NCBI RefSeq assembly: GCF_024171645.1
Contig: NZ_JALKAC010000012.1
Location: 1 to 64,000 of the forward strand
From: Flavobacterium sp. HSC-32F16
GTDB lineage: Bacteria > Bacteroidota > Bacteroidia > Flavobacteriales > Flavobacteriaceae
Length of the DNA stretch: 64,000 nucleotides
Direction of reading: 5' to 3'
The position numbers were made by a program, and so were the translations under genes. Below are positions 50,232 through 57,677 of the stretch, one piece after another; position 1 is the first letter of the stretch, and every line of letters begins with the position of its first letter. The notes below the pieces were generated by a model. It made no database searches, was not told the origin of the DNA, and worked only from the letters and a program-made list of their open reading frames with translations.

Positions 50232-50971
50232 TTTATAAAACGATAATTATTGAAGACGAACATCGGTTAAGAGAGGCTTTGTCGATTATGCTCGAAATGG
50301 TTTCAGGTGATACTATTCAAATTGTGGGTTATGCCGAAAGTGTGGCCGAAGCGGTAAAATTGATTGACAGATTAAAACCTGATTTGGTTTTTATGGATAT
50401 TATGCTGAAAGACGGAACCGGTTTTGAAGTATTGCAGCAAATTTCGTTTAATTCGTTTCATTTGATATTTACAACGGCTTTTGAACAGCACGCCATTAAT
50501 GCATTTAAATACAGTGCTGTAGATTATCTCTTAAAACCAATTGATCCGCAGGAATTAAAAACCGCCATAGAGCGTATTGCTATTCTTGAAGAAAGGGTTT
50601 TAGAAAAACAGCAGATTACAGAATTACACTCGAATTTATCCAAAAATCCTGACCGACTTGTTCTGCCTACGCAGGAAGCGATGTATGTTGTGAAATTAGA
50701 GCAGATTTTGAGATGTGAAACTTCAGGTTCGTATACGACATTTTTTCTAACAGACGGGAGAAAGATAATGATTTCTAAACCTTTAAAGAATTATGAGGAT
50801 ATTTTGCTTCCGCCAATGTTTTTCAGGGTTCATCAATCGCATTTGATAAATACAAACTCGATTTTGAGTTATTCCCGCGAAGGAATGGTGCATATGAACG
50901 ATAAATCCGTTGTGCCTATTTCGAGAGGAAAGAAAGAGCAGTTTTTTAAATTAATGAAAGATGAAATTTAA
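50228..50971 (+). CDS. LytTR response regulator
   Basis: The ATG at 50228, overlapping the kinase stop by 4 bases, gives 247 residues (MIYKTIIIEDEHRLREAL). Receiver: IIEDEH acidic pocket, Asp in DLVFMDIMLKDG, Lys in YLLKPIDPQEL. LytTR domain about 145-245: LVLPTQEAMYVVKLEQILRC, FFRVHQSHLINTNSI and ISRGKKEQFFKLM. Partner of the TPR kinase. Targets unknown; the next gene at 51102 has its own consensus promoter. Confidence 0.92.
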   Translation: MIYKTIIIEDEHRLREALSIMLEMVSGDTIQIVGYAESVAEAVKLIDRLKPDLVFMDIMLKDGTGFEVLQQISFNSFHLIFTTAFEQHAINAFKYSAVDYLLKPIDPQELKTAIERIAILEERVLEKQQITELHSNLSKNPDRLVLPTQEAMYVVKLEQILRCETSGSYTTFFLTDGRKIMISKPLKNYEDILLPPMFFRVHQSHLINTNSILSYSREGMVHMNDKSVVPISRGKKEQFFKLMKDEI

Positions 50972-51049
50972 TTTTGGAGAGTTCCTGACGGTTTATGTGT
51001 TCAATTTATTCAAATACCAATTAAAAGTTACCAATGACAAAGTGATGGT

Positions 51050-51079
51050 TTGGGCGCTGTTATATTGTATCTATTTTTG
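51050..51079 (+). promoter_or_regulatory. Consensus promoter of the small membrane protein gene
   Basis: TTG at 51050-51052, exactly 19 bases, then TATTTTTG at 51072-51079: a full match to TTG-N19-TAnnTTTG. The ATG follows 22 bases later. Confidence 0.78.
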
Positions 51080-51101
51080 ACCCGTAACAAATAATAGAAC
51101 C

Positions 51102-51431
51102 ATGAATAATAAAACTTTATCAATCCTGAGCTACGTAACCATTATTGGCTGGATCGTAGCCTTTGTACAAAGCAAAGACGCATCGCCAAAAAGTGATCTT
51201 GTAACCTATCACCTTAAACAAGGTTTTGGAATTTTTCTTTTCTCCTTAGTGGTGAATATTTTACTTTCGGTTATAGTTACAATAGTGCCTTCGCTTTACT
51301 TCTTAAGCTACATTGGTTATGTGATTTTCATTTTATGGATTTTCGGAATCATTAATGCTGCAAATGAACAAAAGAAACCCATTCCGGTTATTGGGCAAAT
51401 GTTTGAAGGCAGGTTTAATTTCATTAACTAA
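51102..51431 (+). CDS. Small DUF4870-like membrane protein
   Basis: A 109-residue protein with three or four predicted helices: SILSYVTIIGWIVAFVQS, GIFLFSLVVNILLSVIVTI, LYFLSYIGYVIFILWIFGII. The pattern YHLKQGFGIFLF and GIINAANEQKKPIPVIG fits the DUF4870/Tic20-like small membrane proteins. Function unknown. It has its own promoter. The downstream gap to 51932 has a terminator-like hairpin at 51604 and no other gene that I can support. Confidence 0.8.
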   Translation: MNNKTLSILSYVTIIGWIVAFVQSKDASPKSDLVTYHLKQGFGIFLFSLVVNILLSVIVTIVPSLYFLSYIGYVIFILWIFGIINAANEQKKPIPVIGQMFEGRFNFIN

Positions 51432-51603
51432 GACTTCTATTTTACGCTTTAGGAGTGTTTTTTTGATTTTTTGAATAGAATTATTCTCTTTAGAGGATAA
51501 TAAAAACAGATCAGTTCTATTGGGTTTAACTTGTAGTTCTCTCCATCATGATGCTGAGATGTTTTAGAATGCGGCACGAAATGCTGAAAAGAGTTCTGAT
51601 TGG

Positions 51604-51639
51604 AAAGAGACAGTTTTAAACTGTCTCTTTTTTTTTATT
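51604..51639 (+). terminator. Terminator in the long gap before the rsb module
   Basis: AAAGAGACAGTTT and AAACTGTCTCTTT make a perfect palindromic stem followed by a T-run. It lies 173 bp after the gene at 51102, so it ends either a long 3' untranslated region or a small RNA from about 51480-51600. The remainder of 51640-51898 is AT-rich with nothing that I recognise. Confidence 0.75.
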
Positions 51640-51898
51640 TTAAAATTAATGACAAAAAAGGCATTTTATAATTTCTTTCAGTAGGATTAGCATACATTCA
51701 CATACTGTCAAGTTGTTTTTTAGTTCTTGAAAATGGCAGGCTGATGTTTGGTTTGATTAAAAAGTATTGTGTTATTTTTGTTATTTTAACACTTTTTGTA
51801 ATATCTTTTTAAAATCGTATAGTTAAAATTTTTAATGTTAATTTTTTTTATAAAATTTTGTTTTTAGTAATTCTTTTCCTAACACCAATTAAATAGTA

Positions 51899-51906
51899 TA
51901 TATTTG
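51899..51906 (+). promoter_or_regulatory. -7 element of the rsbRST operon
   Basis: TATATTTG matches TAnnTTTG and lies 26 bases before the rsbR ATG. No TTG at the -33 position, so the promoter may be weak or regulated. Confidence 0.5.
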
Positions 51907-51932
51907 TTAGAGAAAATTCCAAATCAATAAAA

Positions 51933-52763
51933 ATGCAGAACAACTTACTAAGCGGCCTCAAAGAGCACGAAAATAAATTACTAAAAATATGGTCTCAACT
52001 TTTAATAGAAGGCGGATCTGATGATGGAGCAGTAGAAGAAGAAGAATCAAAAGAATTTGCTTCATTATTTTTAAATGCTTTAGTTGTTTCAGGAGATTTG
52101 AAAAATTCGGAAGAATTTGAGAAAGTAGAGGACATTATTGTTGGGATTGCATCTTCAAGAGGAAAACGCGGCTTTTCTCCAAGAGAAAATGCACAATATC
52201 TTATAACTTTTAAACAAGCCGCTTCACAAATTCTTTCAGAGTTAATAAAAGAGCCTGCAAAATTATATGATGCAAACTTACAGCTGAATTCAATTTTAGA
52301 CAATATGACCATCTTAACTTTCGAAGCTTTCATGCGAGGAAGAGAAGATGTTATATCAAGACAAGTTGATGAAATTAGCGAAATTTCGACTCCTGTAATT
52401 ACAGTTTGGGAAGGTGTTGTTGCTTTGCCTATCATTGGAACTTTAGATAGTTCAAGAACACAAATTGTAATGGAAAATCTTTTACAGCAAATTGTAGATA
52501 CCGGCAGTTCAATTGCGATTCTTGATATTTCAGGTGTGCCTGCAGTAGATTCTCTTGTTGCTCAGCATTTAATAAAAACGGTAAGTGCAACTCGATTAAT
52601 GGGAGCAGAATGTATCATAAGCGGTATTCGTCCGGAAATTGCACAAACAGTAGTACATTTAGGAATTGACCTTACAGGTATTATAACCAAAGCATCACTT
52701 GCCAGCGCACTTAAAACGGCGTTTGATATGTTGCAGCTTACAGTTGTAAAGAGAAAAATATAG
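51933..52763 (+). CDS. rsbR: RsbR-like stressosome sensor with STAS domain
   Basis: A 276-residue protein. N-terminal helical sensor (about 1-140) of the RsbRD-N type, LLSGLKEHENKLLKIWSQLL; C-terminal STAS domain (about 155-270) with VVALPIIGTLDSSRTQIVME, IAILDISGVPAVDSLVAQHL and IISGIRPEIAQTVVHLGIDL. Ser occupies both sites where B. subtilis RsbRA has phospho-Thr (DITGVP and VTGIRPE). It would build a stressosome with RsbS and bind RsbT. First gene of the operon, 20 bp before rsbS. Confidence 0.92.
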   Translation: MQNNLLSGLKEHENKLLKIWSQLLIEGGSDDGAVEEEESKEFASLFLNALVVSGDLKNSEEFEKVEDIIVGIASSRGKRGFSPRENAQYLITFKQAASQILSELIKEPAKLYDANLQLNSILDNMTILTFEAFMRGREDVISRQVDEISEISTPVITVWEGVVALPIIGTLDSSRTQIVMENLLQQIVDTGSSIAILDISGVPAVDSLVAQHLIKTVSATRLMGAECIISGIRPEIAQTVVHLGIDLTGIITKASLASALKTAFDMLQLTVVKRKI

Positions 52764-52783
52764 ATTAGATTTTTATTATCAAT

Positions 52784-53182
52784 ATGGAAAGAATTCCTAT
52801 ACTTAAAATGGGAGATTTCCTGCTGGTTACGATACAAGTAGATTTGTACGATCAGCTGGCAGAAAATCTTGAATCAGACTTAATCAATGCTATTAGTAAA
52901 AATAGTTCAAAAGGTGTACTAATTGATATATCGGCAGTTTCTATAATTGATTCCTTTATGGGTCGTATTTTAGGAAACATAGCTGTAATGTCGAAAATAA
53001 TGGATGCACAAACAGTAGTTGTAGGAATGCAGCCTGCTGTAGCAATAACATTAGTTGAATTAGGATTATCTTTAAACGGAGTTATAAGTGCCTTAAATGT
53101 AGAGAAAGGCATGGATCTACTGCGCTCAAAAATGCATATTAGCGAAAATGAAGAGCAGGATTATGACGACGATAACGAATAA
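52784..53182 (+). CDS. rsbS: RsbS-like STAS antagonist
   Basis: A 132-residue single STAS protein: IPILKMGDFLLVTIQVDLYD, GVLIDISAVSIIDSFMGRIL with the Ser phosphorylated by RsbT in the family (DIS), and VVVGMQPAVAITLVELGLSL. It holds RsbT in the stressosome until phosphorylated. It ends in an acidic tail (ENEEQDYDDDNE) longer than usual. The rsbT start overlaps its last 20 bases. Confidence 0.93.
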   Translation: MERIPILKMGDFLLVTIQVDLYDQLAENLESDLINAISKNSSKGVLIDISAVSIIDSFMGRILGNIAVMSKIMDAQTVVVGMQPAVAITLVELGLSLNGVISALNVEKGMDLLRSKMHISENEEQDYDDDNE

Positions 53183-53579
53183 CAAAGAAGAAGCTTTTAT
53201 TGTAAAAGAGCAAGATGTTGTACCGTTACGCAATAGAGTAAAGGAGTACGGCGTAAAAATTGGTATGAGCATTTTAAATCAAACCAAACTGATTACTGCA
53301 ACCAGTGAACTTGTTCGTAATTTATTGAAATATGGCGGTGGCGGCAAAGTTATTATAGAATCCGTCAGTAATGGCCGTGATAATGGCGTGCGCGTAACCT
53401 TTATCGATAAAGGTCCCGGTATAGCAGATGTAGGATTAGCTATGAAAGATGGATACAGTACAGGAAAAAGCTTAGGCTTAGGATTACCTGGCACTAAAAG
53501 ACTTGTCAATGAATTTGATATTAAAACAGAACTTGGAAACGGTACAACCGTTACTATAATAAAATGGAAAAATGGGTAA
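53163..53579 (+). CDS. rsbT: RsbT-like serine kinase
   Basis: The ATG at 53163 (MTTITNNKEEAFIVKEQDVV) is preferred over one at 53148; either overlaps rsbS. 138 residues. GHKL kinase: N-box TATSELVRNLLKYG, G1 FIDKGPGIAD, G2 STGKSLGLGLPGTKRLVNEF. It phosphorylates RsbS and RsbR on stress and is then released to bind an output protein. In Bacillus that is RsbU; here no RsbU or sigma-B is present, so the output must differ. It overlaps the next gene by 8 bases. Confidence 0.93.
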   Translation: MTTITNNKEEAFIVKEQDVVPLRNRVKEYGVKIGMSILNQTKLITATSELVRNLLKYGGGGKVIIESVSNGRDNGVRVTFIDKGPGIADVGLAMKDGYSTGKSLGLGLPGTKRLVNEFDIKTELGNGTTVTIIKWKNG

Positions 53580-54585
53580 TACGTTTTCCAGTTACAAAAT
53601 TGATGACCGAAGCCTTATTGCTTTTATAAAAAGAGAAATTCATAACCTTGCACTTCAATTAGGATTTACTACTCACAGAGCTGGTGAAACTGATATTATT
53701 GTGGCAGAATTAACTTCGAATCTTATAAAATATGCAAACGGAGGAGAGCTGCTTTACAGAGCCAATGTAGAAGAAGGACAAAATGAAATAGAAATTTATT
53801 GTCTGGATAATGGAATTGGAATTGAAAATCTTTCCAAAATTATGAATGATGGGTATTCGTCATCGAATACGCTGGGACATGGCTTGGGATCTATTAAAAG
53901 GTTAAGTAACGATTTTCAAATTTATTCAATGAAAAATTGGGGCTGTGTGCAGTATGTAAAAATTTGCGAACAACCTGATTTTCGTTTACCGCCTTTGCAA
54001 AAAGGACTAAATAATGCAGTAATTGCTGTAAATTATCCGGGTGAAAAAGTTTGTGGAGATGCTTATCATATTAAATTTTTAAAAAGAGGTTTTCAGATAT
54101 TTGTTGGAGATGGTTTAGGTCATGGAGAAAATGCAAACGAAGCAGTTCAGCTCGCTGTTAAAGCTTTTAAACAGTCAGTAGAGTTTGAACCCGATGCTAT
54201 TTTAAGAGATATTCACAGCGTAGTAAAAAAAAGCAGAGGATTAGTCGCGACCATAGCTTCAGTAGATTATAAATCAGAAATTTGGAGTATTTGCGGTATC
54301 GGAAATATTAATACTCGTATTTACAACGGATTAGAAAATAAAACATACACACCGTATAATGGCATTATAGGCCATAATATACCTCGTACTTTAAATAATA
54401 CTATTGTTCCTTACAAAAAACATCAGATTATTGTAATGCACAGTGATGGCTTGCGTACCAGATGGAATTTAAACGATATGACTTCTATTTTTAAACAAAG
54501 TCCCAATTTAATTGCATCTTCTTTACTAAAGGAAAATATAAGAGGAACAGATGACGCAACGATTCTTGTTGGAAAAATAATTTAA
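53572..54585 (+). CDS. Fused RsbT/RsbW-like ATPase and RsbX/SpoIIE-like phosphatase
   Basis: A 337-residue fusion. Residues about 1-135 are a GHKL ATPase like RsbT/RsbW: ETDIIVAELTSNLIKYANGG, CLDNGIGIENL, SSSNTLGHGLGSIKRLSNDF. Residues about 145-335 are a PP2C-type phosphatase like RsbX: PGEKVCGDAYHIKF, VGDGLGHGENANEAVQLA (metal-binding DGxGHG), VMHSDGLRTRW, and GTDDATILVGK. It may dephosphorylate RsbS/RsbR and also bind a STAS partner. It overlaps rsbT by 8 bp and precedes the kinase by 5 bp. Confidence 0.88.
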   Translation: MGNTFSSYKIDDRSLIAFIKREIHNLALQLGFTTHRAGETDIIVAELTSNLIKYANGGELLYRANVEEGQNEIEIYCLDNGIGIENLSKIMNDGYSSSNTLGHGLGSIKRLSNDFQIYSMKNWGCVQYVKICEQPDFRLPPLQKGLNNAVIAVNYPGEKVCGDAYHIKFLKRGFQIFVGDGLGHGENANEAVQLAVKAFKQSVEFEPDAILRDIHSVVKKSRGLVATIASVDYKSEIWSICGIGNINTRIYNGLENKTYTPYNGIIGHNIPRTLNNTIVPYKKHQIIVMHSDGLRTRWNLNDMTSIFKQSPNLIASSLLKENIRGTDDATILVGKII

Positions 54586-54590
54586 GAACC

Positions 54591-56207
54591 ATGAAAGAGA
54601 TCATAAAAATTAATCTTGATAACGAAATGGACTTAATTTTAGCCCACAAAAGATGCATGAAAATTGCTGAAATGTGCGGTATGCCTTCTTCTTTTCAAAC
54701 TAGATTTTCGACAGCAGTTTCAGAAATTGCAAGATGTTCTATTGCAAAAGGTAAGGACTCTTTGCTTGTACTTGGAATAAATGTTATAAAAGCTGCTCAT
54801 AAAGAGATAGTGGCTATTATTACAGATACGATAGATTTAAAAAACTGTAATCCGGATGCCTTTATTTATGCATCAAAAATTTCTGGAAATATCGAATATA
54901 GTTTTTATAACAATCAATCTACAACAAAAATTAGTCAGCTCGTGGCATCTCCCGGATTGCTTTCGGAAGCTAAAATAAAAGGTTTAATTGATTATTTTAA
55001 ATTTGAACCGCCTTTGTCTCCTTACGACGAAATCAGAAAGAAAAATATAGAACTGATTGCGCTTTCAGAAAAACTCGCCGAAAGTGAAGATAAATACAAA
55101 CAGTTAGCCAATACCATTCCTATTTTAATCTGTGTAATCAATGAGCGCAGCAACGTTCTTCTGGCAAATGAATCACTTGAAAGTTTTTTAGATTTTCCAC
55201 TTTTGGCTTTTGATAAAAAAAATCTAAATAATTTTGTACATCCAGATGATATTCAAGGCGTTTTAGATGGCTGGAATAAAGCAAAAGCCAATCGTTCTGT
55301 ATTTTCAGGAGAAATGCGAATTAAAAGTAATTCAAATTACATATGGCATTTGGTTTCGATATCTCCAAACAGAGCAGAAGATGGAACTTTTAGCAGCTGG
55401 CTTGTTTATTTTGTGGATATTCATGCACAAAAAATGATTGTTGAAACACTTAAAGATAACTCTGAATTGAAATTGATTCAGAAAGAACTGGAAAGCGCCA
55501 ACTCAAAACTGGTTTTTAAAAATAAAGAACTAGAACAATTCGCCTACATTGCCAGTCATGATTTGCAGGAACCACTTCGAAAAATTATGATAATGCTTTC
55601 ACGCGCGGGACAGCATTTGAGCGAAGATCAAAAAAAGGAATATTACTTTGACAGAATAACTCTCGCGGCAGGAAGATTGTCTAATTTAATTACAGATGTA
55701 CTTAATTATTCGAGAGTAGATAATAAAAACCAGCAATTTCAGGAAGTAGATCTTCAGGGAGTTCTCACTGAAATTTTGGGTGATTTAAGTCTGGTGATAG
55801 AAGAAAAGAATGCCATAATTAACATCAATCCGCTTCCTAAAGTTTTTGGACTCGATACTCAGCTTCGACAATTGTTTTATAATTTAATTAATAATGCACT
55901 TAAATTTAATACTTCTCAGCCGTCTGTAACCATTTCTTCGGCAGAAAATGCGCATAATAATCAATTGGCGGTAACAGATAATTATCATATCATTTCAATC
56001 GAAGATAACGGAATTGGTATGGACAGCCAATATTCGGATAGAATTTTTGATATGTTTCAACGTTTGCATGAACGTGATAAGTATGGAGGAAATGGTATAG
56101 GACTTGCTTTATGCCGACGAATTATTGAAAATCATAACGGAATTATTGATTTTACAAGTAAACCAGGAGAAGGAACTATTTTCTGGATTTATCTTCCAAA
56201 GAAATAA
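54591..56207 (+). CDS. Hybrid sensor kinase with N-terminal RsbW-like region, PAS and HisKA/HATPase
   Basis: A 538-residue soluble kinase. Residues about 1-130 resemble a degenerate GHKL (RsbT/RsbW) domain (SSFQTRFSTAVSEIARCSIA) without clear G boxes. Coiled coil about 145-165, PAS about 165-285 (KYKQLANTIPILICVINERS; WHLVSISPNRAEDGTFSSW). HisKA with His323 in FAYIASHDLQEPLRKIM, HATPase with NLINNALKFN, EDNGIGM and GGNGIGLALC. The His-kinase half closely resembles that of the Kai-like operon kinase (8008-9264). Last gene of the rsb module, so it probably carries the output into a phosphorelay. Confidence 0.9.
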   Translation: MKEIIKINLDNEMDLILAHKRCMKIAEMCGMPSSFQTRFSTAVSEIARCSIAKGKDSLLVLGINVIKAAHKEIVAIITDTIDLKNCNPDAFIYASKISGNIEYSFYNNQSTTKISQLVASPGLLSEAKIKGLIDYFKFEPPLSPYDEIRKKNIELIALSEKLAESEDKYKQLANTIPILICVINERSNVLLANESLESFLDFPLLAFDKKNLNNFVHPDDIQGVLDGWNKAKANRSVFSGEMRIKSNSNYIWHLVSISPNRAEDGTFSSWLVYFVDIHAQKMIVETLKDNSELKLIQKELESANSKLVFKNKELEQFAYIASHDLQEPLRKIMIMLSRAGQHLSEDQKKEYYFDRITLAAGRLSNLITDVLNYSRVDNKNQQFQEVDLQGVLTEILGDLSLVIEEKNAIININPLPKVFGLDTQLRQLFYNLINNALKFNTSQPSVTISSAENAHNNQLAVTDNYHIISIEDNGIGMDSQYSDRIFDMFQRLHERDKYGGNGIGLALCRRIIENHNGIIDFTSKPGEGTIFWIYLPKK

Positions 56208-56228
56208 ATTTGATATTATAATCATATT

Positions 56229-56263
56229 AAAAAGCCTTTAAAGTTTGATTTTAAAGGCTTTTT
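56229..56263. terminator. Bidirectional terminator
   Basis: AAAAAGCCTTTAAA and TTTAAAGGCTTTTT form a 14-bp stem with a GTTTGAT-type loop, between the rsb-operon kinase and the convergent nagA. Confidence 0.9.
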
Positions 56264-56283
56264 AATTGAATATTATTTCTGGA

Positions 56284-57405
56284 TTATGCAGTAAAATTTA
56301 AAGTTTCTATTTCTGATAAATCATCGTTGAACTTTACAAAACTGGCAGGAAATCCTGCCTTTATCTTTCCAATTTTATTTTCCAAACCAATGGCACTTGC
56401 CACCCTCGATGCAGCCATTTTTAGTGCTTCATCTGCAGAAACATTTAAATGATTATAAGCGTTTTGTACAGCTTCAAGCATCGAAATTGTGGCACCGGCT
56501 AAGTTTCCGTCTTCGTTTCTGTAAAAACCGTTTTCTAAATGGGCATCAAAATTATCCCATTTAAAGTTTTCGACTTTACGTCCCAGAAAAGTAGCATCGC
56601 TGATTAAAAAGAATTTTTCCTGTTTAAGTTTGTACGCCACTTTTGCGGCAGCATAATCGCAATGCGCACCGTCTAAAATTATAGGAGCATATACCTTTTC
56701 ATTTTCAAAAACAGCACCAACCAAACCAGGTTCACGATGGCCAAACTGTGTCATGGCGTTAAATAAATGGGTAACGAGATTAATTCCTTTAGAGAAATAA
56801 TGCTGTGCTTCTTTATAACCCATTGTAGAATGTCCTGCTGAAATTGTTATGCCGCTTTCAAGAAGCATATTTAATTGTTCATCAGTAAAACATTCCGGAG
56901 CAATGGTAATTACCTTTATAACATCTTTTCCGTATTTGATAATCTCTTCAAGTTCCGCATTTGTTGGTGTACGAACCTGATCAATACTATGTGCACCGCG
57001 TTTTAAAGGATTTAAAAATGGCCCTTCTAAGTGCATTCCAATTACACCATTATTATGTTTGTTTATGTAATCACGAGTGGCTTCAATTCCTTGTAAAATA
57101 GTTTCTTTAGATGATGAAATTAAACAAGGAAGTACGTGTGTCGTTCCATATTTTAGACTTGAATCGTAAATATCCTGAATCGTTTCTTCGTTGGGACTCT
57201 GGCTGAAATAATGTTTTTCTCCTCCGTTTATCTGAATATCTATAAAACCGGCACCAATATGTTTTCCTTGCAAATCGATCGATTCAATATCATTTGGAAG
57301 CTCTTTTTGTATCGAAAGAATAGTTCCATTCTCGATGATAATGATTTGATTCTCGATTATTTCCTCACCAGTATGTATTATGGCATTAACAATTGCCTGT
57401 TTCAT
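56284..57405 (-). CDS. nagA: N-acetylglucosamine-6-phosphate deacetylase
   Basis: The ATG at 57405 (MKQAIVNAIIHTGEEIIENQ) is chosen; an earlier start at 57453 is unneeded. 373 residues. Amidohydrolase fold with metal-site Glu in GMHLEGPFLNPLKRGAH, His in TISAGHSTMGYKEA and VTHLFNAMTQFGHREPG, and catalytic Asp in FFLISDATFLG. It deacetylates GlcNAc-6-P in cell-wall or chitin amino-sugar recycling. Single gene, convergent with the rsb operon and divergent from the sucrose genes. Confidence 0.94.
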   Translation of the reverse strand: MKQAIVNAIIHTGEEIIENQIIIIENGTILSIQKELPNDIESIDLQGKHIGAGFIDIQINGGEKHYFSQSPNEETIQDIYDSSLKYGTTHVLPCLISSSKETILQGIEATRDYINKHNNGVIGMHLEGPFLNPLKRGAHSIDQVRTPTNAELEEIIKYGKDVIKVITIAPECFTDEQLNMLLESGITISAGHSTMGYKEAQHYFSKGINLVTHLFNAMTQFGHREPGLVGAVFENEKVYAPIILDGAHCDYAAAKVAYKLKQEKFFLISDATFLGRKVENFKWDNFDAHLENGFYRNEDGNLAGATISMLEAVQNAYNHLNVSADEALKMAASRVASAIGLENKIGKIKAGFPASFVKFNDDLSEIETLNFTA

Positions 57406-57677
57406 TTTTGTTTTTATGTAAATATTATTATGTAAAGGTATAAATGTGACCACAATCTTTTCTATAAATTTAATTTAAAAGCGCAATTAATGGCTTAAAA
57501 TAGAAAATGAAAATATATTTTTTGAGGACTAATAATTAGTTTAAGAAAGGATAATTATTTAATAAATCAAATGCTTCAATTGATTTTGATGTGGGAACTA
57601 TGTAAATTTAAAATGGAATTATTTCAATTATATCGCGGCGGGCATAGTAACTTGACCTTTTAAACAACAATGCAAGA

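Noticed and set aside
51933..54585. A sigma-B type factor or RsbV/RsbW pair as the output of the rsb module
   Set aside because: No sigma factor or stand-alone RsbV/RsbW gene is present in the flanking sequence; the next genes are a phosphatase fusion and a histidine kinase.
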